Shown: positions 9,455-20,008, counted from the first letter of the stretch. The stretch is DNA of 64,000 nt from Bartonella taylorii 8TBB (GCF_902825155.1 NZ_CADEAG010000005.1:62001-126000), one strand, 5' to 3'. Notes: a model not told the origin generated them from the letters alone. Program-made: numbers and translations.

Positions 9455-10147
9455 ATGTATATCCTTGCTATAGATACTGCTTCAATTTATTGCGCCGTTG
9501 CGCTCACTCATCATGAATCCGTCGTTGCACGTATCAATGAGCGCATACACAAAGGGCATGCTGAAAAGCTTATTGGATACATTGCACAAATAACTGAGCA
9601 AACCAATATCACCCTTAACCAAGTTGACCGTATCGCTGTCAATGTTGGACCAGGATCATTCACCGGTGTGCGTGTTGGTGTTTCAACAGCACGTGCTTTA
9701 GCACTAGCACTCGAAATACCAGCTGTTGGAGTAAGTGCCCTTGAAGCATTGGCAGCACAAACAATAACCAATAAAAATACTGTATCAGCAATCACCGTTG
9801 TCATCGAAGCTGGAAGAAACATGTTCTACCATCAAAACTTCAATGAAGATCTCACGCCTTTAGGGCTACCTGGATTAAAAACAATTGAAAGTATCATAGA
9901 AGATTTACCGCAAAAAACAAGATTAACCGGTCCAGCGGCTGATACTATTGCACTGTACATTAAAGACAATAAGGTAAATAAAAAAATCGTACGAGACCAA
10001 ACTCTCTGCGAAGCAGCGGATATTGTAAACTATGCCCATCTTGCTGCAAACAAAAAACCTCAAGATCCGCCCCGCCCACTCTATTTACGCAATGCTGACG
10101 CAAAACAACAAACCGGTTTTTCCTTACCACGAAAAAACTATGTCTAA
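9455..10147 (+). CDS. tsaB: tRNA threonylcarbamoyladenosine biosynthesis protein TsaB
   Basis: Scaffold subunit for TsaD in the t6A37 modification of ANN-decoding tRNAs. ASKHA-fold protein of 230 residues, beginning AIDTASIYCAVAL (degenerate phosphate-1 motif) and containing VNVGPGSFTGVRVGVSTARA, the diagnostic TsaB motif. It overlaps rimI by eight bases: the rimI ATG at 10140 lies inside the last codons. The same pair is linked in most proteobacteria. No strong RBS is seen upstream of the ATG. Confidence 0.93.
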   Translation: MYILAIDTASIYCAVALTHHESVVARINERIHKGHAEKLIGYIAQITEQTNITLNQVDRIAVNVGPGSFTGVRVGVSTARALALALEIPAVGVSALEALAAQTITNKNTVSAITVVIEAGRNMFYHQNFNEDLTPLGLPGLKTIESIIEDLPQKTRLTGPAADTIALYIKDNKVNKKIVRDQTLCEAADIVNYAHLAANKKPQDPPRPLYLRNADAKQQTGFSLPRKNYV

Positions 10148-10634
10148 ATTCTCACTGAAAAAAAAGAATTTTTGGATTGCTCCACTACAAGCTGATGATA
10201 GTGTTTCCCTTCAAAAAATTCATAAGCATTGTTTTGTTCCTGCTTGGGAAGAACAAGCTTTTGATAATTTCTTAATAGATCACTCTATCTTCGGATACAA
10301 AGCCTCTCTCATTGGAAAACCTGAGAAAATTTTAGGCTTTTGTCTATGCCGCCTCGTTCTTGATGAAGCAGAAATTATCACAATTGCTGTTCACCCTCAT
10401 TTTCGTCGACAAGGAATTGGTACTTTACTTCTTGACAGCACGCTTCGCCATCTGCATCATGAACGCACCGTAAAACTTTTCCTAGAAGTAGAAGAGACAA
10501 ATCTTTCTGCCTTGAATCTTTATAAGCGTTTCCAATTTCAAAAAATTGCTAGACGCCCTGCTTATTACCCATCAAAAAACAGTCGCATAGATGCAATCGT
10601 TATGAAAAAAACTTTTAAGCAAACAACAGATTGA
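10140..10634 (+). CDS. rimI: Ribosomal-protein-alanine N-acetyltransferase (GNAT), RimI-like
   Basis: A 164-residue GNAT-family acyltransferase. The acetyl-CoA loop VHPHFRRQGIGTLLLD holds the R/Q-x-x-G-x-G/A signature, and the C-terminal NLSALNLYKRFQFQKIARRP is typical of RimI. RimI acetylates the N-terminal Ala of ribosomal protein S18. The frame is open further upstream inside tsaB; the ATG at 10140 is chosen because it fits family length and overlaps the end of tsaB. Co-location with tsaB supports the assignment. Confidence 0.9.
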   Translation: MSKFSLKKKNFWIAPLQADDSVSLQKIHKHCFVPAWEEQAFDNFLIDHSIFGYKASLIGKPEKILGFCLCRLVLDEAEIITIAVHPHFRRQGIGTLLLDSTLRHLHHERTVKLFLEVEETNLSALNLYKRFQFQKIARRPAYYPSKNSRIDAIVMKKTFKQTTD

Positions 10635-10665
10635 GATTTGCGTAAAAAACATTTAGACATGCGCT

Positions 10666-12051
10666 ATGAATAAAATAAATTCTAAAAATAAGTCCCCTGT
10701 TGCTCCTAAAAAGGTTTTTATCAAAACCTATGGGTGTCAAATGAATGTTTATGACAGTCAACGAATGACTGATAGTCTTAGTTCACAAGGTTATATTACG
10801 ACACAAACACCAAATGACGCTGACCTTATTCTTGTTAATACCTGTCATATTCGTGAAAAAGCAGCAGAAAAACTCTATTCTGACCTTGGTCGTTTGCGCG
10901 TGATGCGTCAAGAACGAGCACCTGACAAGCCCCTGATGGTCGGTGTGACCGGTTGTGTTGCACAAGCCGAGGGTAGCGAAATCTTGCGCCGTGCTCCAAA
11001 CGTGGATCTCGTCATTGGTCCGCAAATGTATCATCGTTTACCAGACTTGTTAGAAAAAGCCAAACAAGGCAAAAAAGTTATAGAAACAGACTACGCTGTC
11101 GAAGATAAATTTGCTCATTTGCCGCCTCACAATAAACGTGCTGTAAGAAAACGAGGTGTTAGTGCATTTTTAACAGTGCAGGAAGGCTGTGACAAATTTT
11201 GCACTTTTTGTGTTGTACCCTACACGCGCGGTGCTGAAATATCACGACCTGTTGAGCAAATTACTGAGGAAGCACGCCAACTCATTGAAGCTGGTGTCAA
11301 AGAAATTACGCTCCTTGGACAAAATGTAAATGGTTGGCATGGACAAAGTGCCCATGGAAGAACTTGGCGTCTTGGTGATCTTCTCTATCATCTCGCCAAA
11401 CTGGATGGTTTAAAGCGTCTACGTTATACAACCAGCCACCCGCGAGATATGGATGACAGCCTTATTGCTGCACATCGAGATCTTGACATATTGATGCCTT
11501 ATCTGCATCTCCCTGTCCAATCAGGTTCCGATCGCATCTTAAAAGCAATGAACCGCCAACATAAAAGTACTCATTATCTTCAGCTTATCGAAAAAATTCG
11601 GACCGCACGACCTGATATTGCTTTTTCAGGCGATTTTATCGTAGGATTTCCAGGAGAAACAGATGAAGACTTTGAAGAAACCATTAAACTTATTAAACAA
11701 GTGCAATACAGCTCAGCTTATTCTTTCAAGTATTCACCTCGTCCCGGAACAGTTGGTGCAACAATGAAAAATCATGTTGATGAAGCTGTAAAGGATGCTC
11801 GACTTCAACACTTACAAGTTCTTCTTCTTGAGCAGCAAAACGCATTTTTGCGTTCTAAAATTGGTCAAACAACCGATGTTCTCATCGAAAAAGCTGGCCG
11901 TCATTCTGGACAAATGGTAGGTCGCTCACCTTGGCTTTTACCTGTAGTCGTAAATACAGAGGCCTCTACAGGAACTGTAATGCCAATTCATATTAAAAAT
12001 GCAAGCTCAAATAGTTTTGTCGGTGAAACAGCAAATGCAAAAAATGTGTAG
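10666..12051 (+). CDS. miaB: tRNA-2-methylthio-N6-dimethylallyladenosine synthase
   Basis: Radical-SAM methylthiotransferase that adds CH3S to i6A37 of tRNAs reading U-starting codons. 461 residues. The N-terminal UPF0004 domain has the three auxiliary-cluster cysteines (C24, C60, C97). The radical [11 protein letters not shown] motif is at about 175-182, and a C-terminal TRAM domain starts near residue 395. Follows rimI by 31 bases. In many rhizobia a Fur/Mur gene sits between rimI and miaB; here none does. Confidence 0.96.
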   Translation: MNKINSKNKSPVAPKKVFIKTYGCQMNVYDSQRMTDSLSSQGYITTQTPNDADLILVNTCHIREKAAEKLYSDLGRLRVMRQERAPDKPLMVGVTGCVAQAEGSEILRRAPNVDLVIGPQMYHRLPDLLEKAKQGKKVIETDYAVEDKFAHLPPHNKRAVRKRGVSAFLTVQEGCDKFCTFCVVPYTRGAEISRPVEQITEEARQLIEAGVKEITLLGQNVNGWHGQSAHGRTWRLGDLLYHLAKLDGLKRLRYTTSHPRDMDDSLIAAHRDLDILMPYLHLPVQSGSDRILKAMNRQHKSTHYLQLIEKIRTARPDIAFSGDFIVGFPGETDEDFEETIKLIKQVQYSSAYSFKYSPRPGTVGATMKNHVDEAVKDARLQHLQVLLLEQQNAFLRSKIGQTTDVLIEKAGRHSGQMVGRSPWLLPVVVNTEASTGTVMPIHIKNASSNSFVGETANAKNV

Positions 12052-12212
12052 ATATATTTCTGATACCTTATTTAAAATAGAGATTTTAGAAAACCCTTTT
12101 ATTTTTCAAGAAAATGATTACATCTAAGGCCTATACTTTATGAAAGATAATTGTTTTTTATAAAGTTTACCAAAGAAAATGTACAACACTTATGTAAATA
12201 TGGGAGAATAGG

Positions 12213-13322
12213 TTGAAAGCTTCAACCGAAAAAATAAAGCACGTTAAAGAGAAAATAAATGCTTATCCTGAAAGTGCTGATATTTTAGGAAAAACAAGTG
12301 CATCGGGTACCAACTGTGTTGTTTTAATTTTTGAAAATAATAAATATGCAAAAACGGTGTTCGGTAAATTCGACGAAAATCTTACTTATATCGAACAAAA
12401 ATTCGGACTTAGCATTCATCCACGCGGTAATGAAGTTTTAATTCAGGGAAATCTTGCTGCTATAAAACGCGCGCAATATGTATTACAGCAACTTTATGAA
12501 CGCGCCAAAACACATCAAGAGCTCACTTTATCAGATACAGAAGGAGCTATTGCCATGGCAAATTTTCTACAGGAACAGCCAAAAGCCCCAACAACAACCA
12601 AACCTGTAAAAAAACGTATTCCTGCACGATTAAGTACTTATAAGAAAACAATCCATGCCCGAACTCCAACACAAGATGCCTATATACGAGCAATGGGCCA
12701 TAATGAACTTGTTTTCGGTGTAGGACCAGCAGGAACAGGCAAAACATACCTTGCCGTTGCTCATGCTACAATGCTTTTGGAGCGTGGTATCATTGAACGA
12801 GTTATTCTCTCACGTCCTGCCGTTGAAGCTGGAGAGCATCTTGGCTTCCTTCCCGGTGATCTAAAAGAAAAAGTCGATCCGTATTTACGCCCACTTTATG
12901 ACGCCCTTTATGATATGATTCCCGTCGAAAAAGTCGAGCGCATTTTAGCTTCTGGTGTCATAGAGATTGCTCCTCTCGCTTTTATGCGCGGGCGAACGCT
13001 TGCCCACGCAGCTGTTATTCTGGATGAGGCGCAAAATACTACTCCCATGCAAATGAAAATGTTTCTCACCCGTCTTGGGGAAGGAACGCGTATGATTGTA
13101 ACCGGTGATGTAAGTCAAATTGATTTGCCTACTGGACAAAAATCAGGTTTAATCGAAGCAATACGCATTCTTTCACATGTAGACAATATTGCGATCATTC
13201 GTTTTGATGAAAAAGATGTTGTACGCCATCCCCTTGTAGCCGCTATTGTCCGTGCTTATGATCATGATTCTGCTATACAAATGAAAAAAATGCCATCCTC
13301 AAACACTCCATCAAAAAAATAA
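12213..13322 (+). CDS. PhoH-like ATPase (YbeZ family)
   Basis: A 369-residue P-loop NTPase with an N-terminal RNA-binding-like region (about residues 35-100), Walker A GPAGTGKT at 171-178 and Walker B VILDEAQN. The PhoH-family tail SGL-EAIRIL--V is also present. Family proteins associate with YbeY and are thought to act in RNA metabolism. The predicted start is TTG at 12213, preceded by GGGAGAATAGG; no in-frame ATG fits. ybeY follows 12 bases later, so phoH-ybeY-corC-lnt form the usual operon. Confidence 0.92.
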   Translation: MKASTEKIKHVKEKINAYPESADILGKTSASGTNCVVLIFENNKYAKTVFGKFDENLTYIEQKFGLSIHPRGNEVLIQGNLAAIKRAQYVLQQLYERAKTHQELTLSDTEGAIAMANFLQEQPKAPTTTKPVKKRIPARLSTYKKTIHARTPTQDAYIRAMGHNELVFGVGPAGTGKTYLAVAHATMLLERGIIERVILSRPAVEAGEHLGFLPGDLKEKVDPYLRPLYDALYDMIPVEKVERILASGVIEIAPLAFMRGRTLAHAAVILDEAQNTTPMQMKMFLTRLGEGTRMIVTGDVSQIDLPTGQKSGLIEAIRILSHVDNIAIIRFDEKDVVRHPLVAAIVRAYDHDSAIQMKKMPSSNTPSKK

Positions 13323-13334
13323 ATTCGATTTGTC

Positions 13335-13811
13335 ATGATTACTATTGATATAACTATTGAGAACTCTGGGTGGAATGATGAAAAAATGCTTTATAATATC
13401 ACTGAAAAAGCATTAACAACAACAATGCATCACCTTTCTTTAGAAAATGTTGTAAGTGAAGTTAGTCTGCTTTTTACGGATGATAAACATATGGCACAGA
13501 TCAATGCGCAATGGCGTAATAAAAACGAACCCACCAATGTATTATCCTTTCCTGCCTTTCCACTTAAAGTTGGGCAGACTCCTGGGCTCATACTCGGTGA
13601 TATCATTATTGCGCGAGAAATTGTTGCACTTGAAGCATCGACAGAAGGAAAATTATTTCAGGACCATTTGACGCATATGATCGTGCATGGTGTTCTTCAT
13701 CTTCTTGGCTATAATCATGAAACAGATGAGGAGGCTGATCAAATGGAAAAGCTTGAAAAAGAAATTCTTCAAAAGCTTTGCATAAAAGATCCCTATACTG
13801 AATTGGCTTAA
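13335..13811 (+). CDS. ybeY: Endoribonuclease YbeY (16S rRNA maturation)
   Basis: A 158-residue zinc-dependent single-strand endoribonuclease acting in 16S rRNA 3'-end maturation and ribosome quality control. The H-x3-H-x5-H metal motif is intact ([11 protein letters not shown]), as is the conserved [13 protein letters not shown] segment. It lies between the PhoH-like ATPase gene and corC in the conserved order. Full length, no anomalies. Confidence 0.95.
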   Translation: MITIDITIENSGWNDEKMLYNITEKALTTTMHHLSLENVVSEVSLLFTDDKHMAQINAQWRNKNEPTNVLSFPAFPLKVGQTPGLILGDIIIAREIVALEASTEGKLFQDHLTHMIVHGVLHLLGYNHETDEEADQMEKLEKEILQKLCIKDPYTELA

Positions 13812-13911
13812 AATGATAAAAACTCAGTTTTTAAATCAATATCGCTATCATAAAAATTTAAAGCCTCTTATGCCTCTATTATAAAAGGAAAGTTTAGAAG
13901 ATTTCAAAATC

Positions 13912-14931
13912 ATGTCAAACAAAATAAATGCACAAAATAATAGTCAAACATCTTCTAATATTGAAGAGCAGCCCTCTCAGCAAGCGAATCATACGGAAAA
14001 ATACTCCCTGATAAATCATTTGTTTTCATTTTTACGAGGTCGCAATTATACGTCATTGCGTGATGATCTTACCGTTGCACTCACCGCTAACAATGAAAAA
14101 GACACAACCCTCTTCTCACCTGAAGAACGTACTATGCTTCATAATATCTTGCGTCTGCGTGAAGCACGGGTTGATGATGTTATGATTCCACGCTCTGAAA
14201 TTGAGGCATTGGAAATAAACACTTCCCTTGGAGAAGCCCTTAAATGTTTTGCAAAAATTGGACATTCCCGCGTACCTGTTTATGCTGAAACTTTAGATGA
14301 TCCGCGGGGCATGATCCATCTCCGCGATATCCTTAATTATATAACTCGTTTTATTATCAACTCACCCCAAACAGAGCAGAAATCTGATTCACTTCAGTTA
14401 AACCATACGGATTTGCGTACCCCAATCGGTGAATTGGACCTGATTCGAACAGTTCTCTTTGTCCCTAGTTCTATGCCAGCAAGCAAATTACTCACACGTA
14501 TGCAAACCACACGAACACAGATGGCTTTGGTTATTGATGAACATGGTGGCACAGACGGTTTAGTTTCTATGGAAGATATCGTCGAATTAGTCGTTGGTGA
14601 TATCGAAGATGAACATGATCATGTTGACAATGCTATCGTGCGCGAACCCAATAATAGATGGCTTGTTGACGCAAAAACTGAACTAGAAGATGTGGAAAGA
14701 GCCCTTGGTCCTGATTTCATTGTAGGGGAACATGGTGATGAAGTTGATACCATTGGTGGTCTGATTGTCTCCATTCTTGACCGAATTCCTGCAAAAGGTG
14801 AAGTCGTTGAAGCCGTACCTGGTTATCGATTCCGTATTTTAGAAGCTGATAAACGCCGGATTAAACGTTTGCGCATTTTTCGTATTCCTGAAAACGAGAG
14901 TTTTAAAAAAAATGCCTCCTTCGAAAAATAA
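13912..14931 (+). CDS. CBS-domain protein of the CorC/TlyC (HlyC) family
   Basis: A 339-residue cytoplasmic protein. A polar Asn/Gln/Ser-rich N-terminus is followed by two CBS domains (about 85-135 and 165-225; motifs VDDVMIPRSEIEAL, GHSRVPVY, VIDEHGGTDGLVS). A C-terminal CorC_HlyC FAD-PCMH-like domain ends the protein. It lacks the DUF21 membrane domain of longer relatives. Homologues are called hemolysin C or magnesium/cobalt efflux protein CorC; biochemical function is uncertain and haemolysis should not be assumed. It overlaps lnt by 20 bases. Confidence 0.88.
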   Translation: MSNKINAQNNSQTSSNIEEQPSQQANHTEKYSLINHLFSFLRGRNYTSLRDDLTVALTANNEKDTTLFSPEERTMLHNILRLREARVDDVMIPRSEIEALEINTSLGEALKCFAKIGHSRVPVYAETLDDPRGMIHLRDILNYITRFIINSPQTEQKSDSLQLNHTDLRTPIGELDLIRTVLFVPSSMPASKLLTRMQTTRTQMALVIDEHGGTDGLVSMEDIVELVVGDIEDEHDHVDNAIVREPNNRWLVDAKTELEDVERALGPDFIVGEHGDEVDTIGGLIVSILDRIPAKGEVVEAVPGYRFRILEADKRRIKRLRIFRIPENESFKKNASFEK

Positions 14932-16528
14932 TCAAGCGTTTTTAAATAATCTCACACTTTTTTTGTTTTCCGTGACCGGTTGGAAAAGGCAGATGTGGGT
15001 GTTTCTATGTGGTGCATTAACATCTTTTGCACTTCCACCCTTTTATTTAACACCTCTCTGTTTTTTAACTTTTCCCATCTTTATCATTCTCCTTGATTCA
15101 ATCTATACCATCAAAAATAATAAAAAGCGCTTTCTCACCTACGCTCTAAGTTGTGGAATCTTTGGCTTTAGTTACTTTATTTGCAGCCTTTGGTGGATGT
15201 GTAATGCTTTGTTAACAGACCCTGTTGCTTTTGGTTGGGCGGTGCCATTTGCTATTTTTGGTCCTCCTCTTTACCTTTCTCTTTATTGGTTTTTTGCTGG
15301 TTTCATTGTGAGTTTATTATGGACAAAAGGAATAGCACGCTTCTTTGTCTTAGCTTTTGCTCTGGGACTGGCAGAATGGTTGCGCGCTATCCTATTCACA
15401 GGCTTTCCATGGAATGCCCTTGGTTATACAGCTATGCCGACCCCTATACTCATGCAATTAGATGCAATTGTAGGGCTTTACGGAATGAATATTCTTGCTG
15501 TTTTAGTTTACAGTTTACCCACTGTTTTATTAACGGATGAAAAAAAGAAAACCGCACTTTTTCTTTGTATATCGCTTATATTAATCCACAGTGGTTTTGG
15601 ATTCTATCGTCTCAATACTGCAGCCAATACAGCAAATGCTCCCAAAAATAGTTACTGGGTGCGCATTGTTCAGCCTTCTATCCAGCAAAACATAAAATTA
15701 AGTAATACGACACGAGAAGCTATATTTGCCACTCATATGCGCTTAAGTGCAACACCAACAGACGATCAAAATCCAAAACCCGACTTTATCGTATGGCCCG
15801 AAGCATCCATTCCTTACCTTCTCTCTGATAACTCTGTAACCACAATGCATATTGCCTCTCTTCTAAAACCTAAACAATGGGCTATCATTGGTGCTATACG
15901 TGCTAATAATGATCCCCTTAATGAGCAAATACAATATTTTAATACAATTGCAGTTATTAACAATAAAGGTAATATTTTAAACACTTCTGATAAACTTCAC
16001 CTGGTTCCTTTTGGTGAATATCTTCCCTATCAAAATTTATTAGAAAAAATTGGATTGCGTGCCCTCGCTGATACTATTGGTGGATATAGTGCTGCCAGTG
16101 TGCGTAGAACTGTCATGATGCCAAATGGGTTTTCTTATCTTCCGCTGATTTGTTATGAAGTAATATTTCCCAATGAAATGACTTTTAAAGGCCCCTCTCC
16201 TCAAGCAATCATTAATGTTACTAATGATGCATGGTTTGGCGTAACACCCGGCCCATACCAACATCTTCAACAAGCACAGCTCCGTGCCGTTGAATTAGGA
16301 ATCCCCCTCATACGAGCAGCCAATAATGGAATATCGGCCGTTATTGATTCTTATGGACGAATCATTGTAGCTCTCCAACCAAATGCTATCGGCATTATTG
16401 ATTCACCGATTCCATCACCCATTACCCCCATAGGAAGCAATGAATACAGAATTTTCTCTACTTTCATCTTATTCATTCTTATGCTATTGTGCCGCATCAG
16501 TTTTGGTTCTACAAAACAGCTTAAATGA
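14912..16528 (+). CDS. lnt: Apolipoprotein N-acyltransferase
   Basis: Inner-membrane enzyme that adds the third acyl chain to the N-terminal Cys of lipoproteins. 538 residues with about seven N-terminal membrane helices (to roughly 235), then a periplasmic nitrilase-fold domain. The Glu-Lys-Cys triad is visible: E in VWPEASIP, K in DKLHLVPFGEYLP, C in PLICYEVIFP. A closing C-terminal membrane helix follows. The start overlaps the corC end by 20 bases, indicating coupling. Conserved neighbour of ybeY/corC. Confidence 0.95.
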   Translation: MPPSKNNQAFLNNLTLFLFSVTGWKRQMWVFLCGALTSFALPPFYLTPLCFLTFPIFIILLDSIYTIKNNKKRFLTYALSCGIFGFSYFICSLWWMCNALLTDPVAFGWAVPFAIFGPPLYLSLYWFFAGFIVSLLWTKGIARFFVLAFALGLAEWLRAILFTGFPWNALGYTAMPTPILMQLDAIVGLYGMNILAVLVYSLPTVLLTDEKKKTALFLCISLILIHSGFGFYRLNTAANTANAPKNSYWVRIVQPSIQQNIKLSNTTREAIFATHMRLSATPTDDQNPKPDFIVWPEASIPYLLSDNSVTTMHIASLLKPKQWAIIGAIRANNDPLNEQIQYFNTIAVINNKGNILNTSDKLHLVPFGEYLPYQNLLEKIGLRALADTIGGYSAASVRRTVMMPNGFSYLPLICYEVIFPNEMTFKGPSPQAIINVTNDAWFGVTPGPYQHLQQAQLRAVELGIPLIRAANNGISAVIDSYGRIIVALQPNAIGIIDSPIPSPITPIGSNEYRIFSTFILFILMLLCRISFGSTKQLK

Positions 16529-16674
16529 TCAGATACCCACGTACGGTATTACGTTGCGTGTGCCAGTAACATTGGGAAAAAGTGTTACATATTATTTTAA
16601 TTATATGATAAACCGGCCTCAAATAAATCTGATGTTGGTTTGGAAGCGGAGTCCTGAAAATAAAGAGTTGCATT

Positions 16675-17088
16675 ATGACCGAGACTAGAAAAAAACCTGA
16701 TCCTATAGATATTTATGTTGGAACCCGTATTCGTTTACGTCGTAACATTTTAGGACTTACCCAAGAGAAATTGGGTGAAAAGCTAGGCATCACTTTCCAG
16801 CAAATTCAAAAATATGAAAAAGGTACAAATCGTATTGGTGCGAGTCGTCTTCAAGCAATTGCAGAAATTATGGATGTTCCTGTTTCTTATTTTTTTGACA
16901 AAGGCATTAATACACAACAAGTGGAAGGTTTTGCTGAAAGCGACAGTGATTTTATGGATTTTTGCTCTAGTAATGAAGGAATCCAGCTAATGCGCGCCTT
17001 TACTAACATCTCCGATGCTAAAGTGCGTCGAAAAATCATTGACTTGGCAAAAGCACTTTCTGAAGAAGATATGACAACCAAGCTGTAA
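16675..17088 (+). CDS. XRE-family helix-turn-helix transcriptional regulator
   Basis: A 137-residue regulator with a Cro/CI-type helix-turn-helix at about residues 17-72 (IRLRRNILGLTQEKLGEKLG, then ITFQQIQKYEKG) and a short C-terminal region of unknown sensing role. This protein type is widespread and conserved in Rhizobiales between lnt and metK, and several paralogues usually exist per genome. Targets cannot be read from the sequence. Alone between lnt (146-base gap) and metK (128-base gap). Confidence 0.9.
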   Translation: MTETRKKPDPIDIYVGTRIRLRRNILGLTQEKLGEKLGITFQQIQKYEKGTNRIGASRLQAIAEIMDVPVSYFFDKGINTQQVEGFAESDSDFMDFCSSNEGIQLMRAFTNISDAKVRRKIIDLAKALSEEDMTTKL

Positions 17089-17216
17089 ATAAAAATTACA
17101 TTTTTTCTCTCACTCATCTTATAAATCAGCATTGACGATTTGTCATGGGATTGGCAAATAGGAGCAGCTTTAATTAGGCAATTAATAAATGTTCGTGTTT
17201 TTTTGAAGGAGTTCCT

Positions 17217-18485
17217 ATGCCGCATAAAGATTATCTTTTTACGAGTGAGTCGGTATCGGAGGGTCATCCTGACAAAATTTGTGATCGTATTTCCGATGAA
17301 ATCGTTGATATGATTTATAAAGAAGCTAAAAAAACCGGTATGGATCCATGGCTAGTAAGAATCGCTTGTGAGACCCTCGTCAGTGTAAACCGTGTTGTTA
17401 TTGCTGGTGAGGCACGTGTTCCCGATACACTCTTAAAAAGAGATAAAAATAGAGAATTTATTTATGATGAAACTGGCGCTCCACTCATCAATCCTAAGCG
17501 TTTCCGTGCAGTAGCACGCCGTGCTATTCGTGCAATTGGTTATGAACAAGTAGGTTTTCATTGGAAAACTGTTAAAATTGATGTTCTGTTACGCCCTCAA
17601 TCAACTGACATTGCACGCGGAGTTGATAACGCTACGGATCGAAATGGAGAAGAAGGCGCAGGTGATCAAGGTATCATGTTCGGATATGCTTGCCGTGAAA
17701 CACCCGATCTCATGCCTGCACCGATTTATTATGCTCATAAGATTTTAAAACTTCTCGCCGCAGCCCGCCATAAAGGAGAAGGAGAAACTGCTAAATTAGG
17801 ACCAGATGCAAAAAGCCAAATAACAATACGGTATAAAAATGGAAAACCTATAGAGGTAACGTCCATTGTTCTTTCAACACAACATTTAGATGAAAGTTGG
17901 GATTCTCATAAAGTCCGTACAGTGGTTGAACCTTATATTCGTCAAGCTTTACATGATATTCCTATTTCTGATCAATGCCGTTGGTACATCAACCCAACAG
18001 GAAAATTTGTGATTGGTGGTCCTCAAAGTGATGCAGGACTCACAGGACGCAAAATTATTGTTGATACTTATGGAGGTGCAGCCCCCCATGGTGGAGGTGC
18101 TTTTTCAGGCAAAGATACGACAAAAGTTGATCGTTCTGCAGCTTACGCTGCACGCTATCTCGCTAAGAATATTGTTGCAGCTGGTTTAGCAGAAAGATGT
18201 ACTATTCAACTCTCCTACGCAATTGGCATTGCGCAACCCTTATCCATTTATCTTAATCTCCATGGAACAGGAACAGTGGATGAAAAAATTCTTGAAGCGG
18301 CCATCCGCAAAATAATGGATCTTTCACCAACTGGTATTCGAAAACACCTTGACCTCAATAAGCCTATTTATACAAAAACAGCTGCCTATGGTCATTTTGG
18401 ACGTAAACCAAAACGTGATGGTTCGTTTTCATGGGAAAAAACCGATCTGATTAAAACACTTCAAACAATGGTTAAAGTGCCATGA
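17217..18485 (+). CDS. metK: S-adenosylmethionine synthetase
   Basis: Makes SAM from methionine and ATP; supplies methyl donor to neighbours such as TrmB and MiaB. 422 residues, the longer alphaproteobacterial form. Motifs: [16 protein letters not shown] (methionine/ATP site), [15 protein letters not shown] and [20 protein letters not shown] (phosphate/Mg site). Strong RBS GAAGGAG seven bases before the ATG. I looked for a SAM-responsive leader in the 128-base upstream gap and saw no convincing match. It overlaps trmB by four bases (ATGA). Confidence 0.97.
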   Translation: MPHKDYLFTSESVSEGHPDKICDRISDEIVDMIYKEAKKTGMDPWLVRIACETLVSVNRVVIAGEARVPDTLLKRDKNREFIYDETGAPLINPKRFRAVARRAIRAIGYEQVGFHWKTVKIDVLLRPQSTDIARGVDNATDRNGEEGAGDQGIMFGYACRETPDLMPAPIYYAHKILKLLAAARHKGEGETAKLGPDAKSQITIRYKNGKPIEVTSIVLSTQHLDESWDSHKVRTVVEPYIRQALHDIPISDQCRWYINPTGKFVIGGPQSDAGLTGRKIIVDTYGGAAPHGGGAFSGKDTTKVDRSAAYAARYLAKNIVAAGLAERCTIQLSYAIGIAQPLSIYLNLHGTGTVDEKILEAAIRKIMDLSPTGIRKHLDLNKPIYTKTAAYGHFGRKPKRDGSFSWEKTDLIKTLQTMVKVP

Positions 18486-19183
18486 TTGACTATAATACAC
18501 GTAGGCGTGAAGCTTTTTTTGGTCGCAGACAAGGAAAGCGGCTACGAAACAATCAGCTTACACATATAGAAATGCTTCTCCCAACCCTTAACATTGATTT
18601 AAATACCCTCCCGCCCTTAGACTTAACAACCTTATTTCCCAGTAAAGTAAGAGAAGTTCGGCTTGAAATTGGTTTTGGTGGAGGTGAACATTTACTTCAT
18701 GAAATGAAACATTTTCCACAAACTGGTTTTATTGGCGTCGAACCCTTTATCAATGGCATGGCAAAAATGTTGATGTCTCTTGAACAACATAAACAGCATC
18801 AAAACCATATTCGCCTTTACGATGATGACGCCACACAGCTCCTTGATTGGCTTCCAAGTGCATCACTTGATGGAATAGACCTTTTTTATCCTGATCCATG
18901 GCCTAAAAAGAAACATTGGAAACGACGCTTCATCAACATAAAAAATCTTAACCGTTTTGCTCGCGTTCTTAAAACAGGTAAAAAATTCCGCTTTGCTAGC
19001 GATATAGAGAGTTATATAAACTGGACCCTCTACTATTGTGCACAGCATAGCAGCTTTGAGTGGGAAGTAGAAAGCCCTAAGGACTGGCAAACCTCTTACC
19101 CGCTATGGATAGGTACCCGTTATGAAGCAAAAGCTCTACGCGAAGGACGGACACCCGCCTATCTTACTTTTATCAAGAAATAA
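18482..19183 (+). CDS. trmB: tRNA (guanine-N7)-methyltransferase
   Basis: Methylates G46 in the tRNA variable loop using SAM. 233 residues, Rossmann methyltransferase with motif [12 protein letters not shown] and the TrmB signature [17 protein letters not shown], plus the C-terminal [17 protein letters not shown]. The start overlaps the metK stop by four bases, so it is translationally coupled to the SAM-making enzyme. Confidence 0.96.
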   Translation: MIDYNTRRREAFFGRRQGKRLRNNQLTHIEMLLPTLNIDLNTLPPLDLTTLFPSKVREVRLEIGFGGGEHLLHEMKHFPQTGFIGVEPFINGMAKMLMSLEQHKQHQNHIRLYDDDATQLLDWLPSASLDGIDLFYPDPWPKKKHWKRRFINIKNLNRFARVLKTGKKFRFASDIESYINWTLYYCAQHSSFEWEVESPKDWQTSYPLWIGTRYEAKALREGRTPAYLTFIKK

Positions 19184-19265
19184 TCGATAAAATGCTTTTC
19201 TTATAAACAACTTGAAAAATTTTGAATTTAAGAGTATCAATAACTAAATTCTTGGTCTTATGATG

Positions 19266-19295
19266 AAGAGTGGGCCGTTGGACCCGCTCTTTTTT
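19266..19295 (+). promoter_or_regulatory. Terminator-like hairpin just upstream of rimP (possible attenuator)
   Basis: AAGAGTGGGCC (19266-19276) pairs with GGACCCGCTCTT (19280-19291) across a three-base loop, with one wobble and one mismatch or bulge, and is followed directly by a T run (19290-19295). It has the form of an intrinsic terminator. It lies 82 bases after trmB and about 40 bases before the chosen rimP start, so it could end the metK-trmB transcript, attenuate rimP-nusA-infB, or both. Terminator-like leaders before rimP are known in other proteobacteria. Confidence 0.7.
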
Positions 19296-19334
19296 AATAT
19301 CATAAAACTGATGAAAATGACTTGGATAGATTGT

Positions 19335-19961
19335 ATGAACGAAGCTGAAAAAATAAGCGATCTTGACGAACCACGCCTATTTGGAGAGGATGGTATTGAA
19401 GCCCGCGTTGCCGCTCTTATCATACCATTGCTTAAACCTTTAGGTTTTCGTTTGGTGCGCGTAAAACTTCTTGGTTTAAATGGTTTAACGCTTCAGATTA
19501 TGATTGAGCGTGCTGATGGCTCTATGACCGTAGAAGATTGTGAAACTGTTAGTCGAACTATTTCACCCCTTCTTGATGTACAAAATGTTATTGAACGCAA
19601 ATATCATTTAGAAATTTCATCTCCTGGCATTGATCGTCCACTGGTAAGAAAATCTGACTTTTTTCAATGGCAAGGGCATATTGCAAAAATTGAAACCAAA
19701 ATAAAAATTGATGGGCGCCAAAAATTTCGGGGAACACTTACAAATATCACGCAAGATGGATTTATTTTAAACACCGATAAAGCCGCTTATGGAGAAAATA
19801 TGTACACCTTTATTCCCTTTTGTGATATCACAAATGCGCATTTGGTGCTTACTGATGAACTTATTCGCGACGCGTTGAAAAAAAATAAAGATTTAAATCA
19901 ACAACTCATTCCCGAAGATAGTCTTAACGTCTCAAAACAGACGTCAAATCGCAAGAATTAA
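19335..19961 (+). CDS. rimP: Ribosome maturation factor RimP
   Basis: Needed for 30S subunit maturation. The frame is open from 19260, but those first codons lie inside a terminator-like hairpin. Family alignment places the start near MNEAEKISDLDEPRLF, so the ATG at 19335 is chosen, with a weak GGAT about 9 bases upstream. Product 208 residues: N-terminal alpha/beta domain with GFRLVRVKL and MTVEDCETVSR, then LEISSPGIDRPL and a C-terminal SH3-like beta domain. First gene of the rimP-nusA-ylxR-infB operon. Confidence 0.92.
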   Translation: MNEAEKISDLDEPRLFGEDGIEARVAALIIPLLKPLGFRLVRVKLLGLNGLTLQIMIERADGSMTVEDCETVSRTISPLLDVQNVIERKYHLEISSPGIDRPLVRKSDFFQWQGHIAKIETKIKIDGRQKFRGTLTNITQDGFILNTDKAAYGENMYTFIPFCDITNAHLVLTDELIRDALKKNKDLNQQLIPEDSLNVSKQTSNRKN

Positions 19962-20008
19962 TATCACTGGGAAATGCCCGTCGTGTGGCACAAAGAAGGA
20001 GAAAATTG

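Noticed and set aside
16440-16688. 82-codon frame spanning the lnt end and the XRE gene start
   Set aside because: It is a shifted frame of lnt continuing into the intergenic gap, without an RBS.
17089-17216. SAM-responsive riboswitch before metK
   Set aside because: No match to SAM-II, SAM-V or SAM/SAH cores could be recognised in the 128-base gap.
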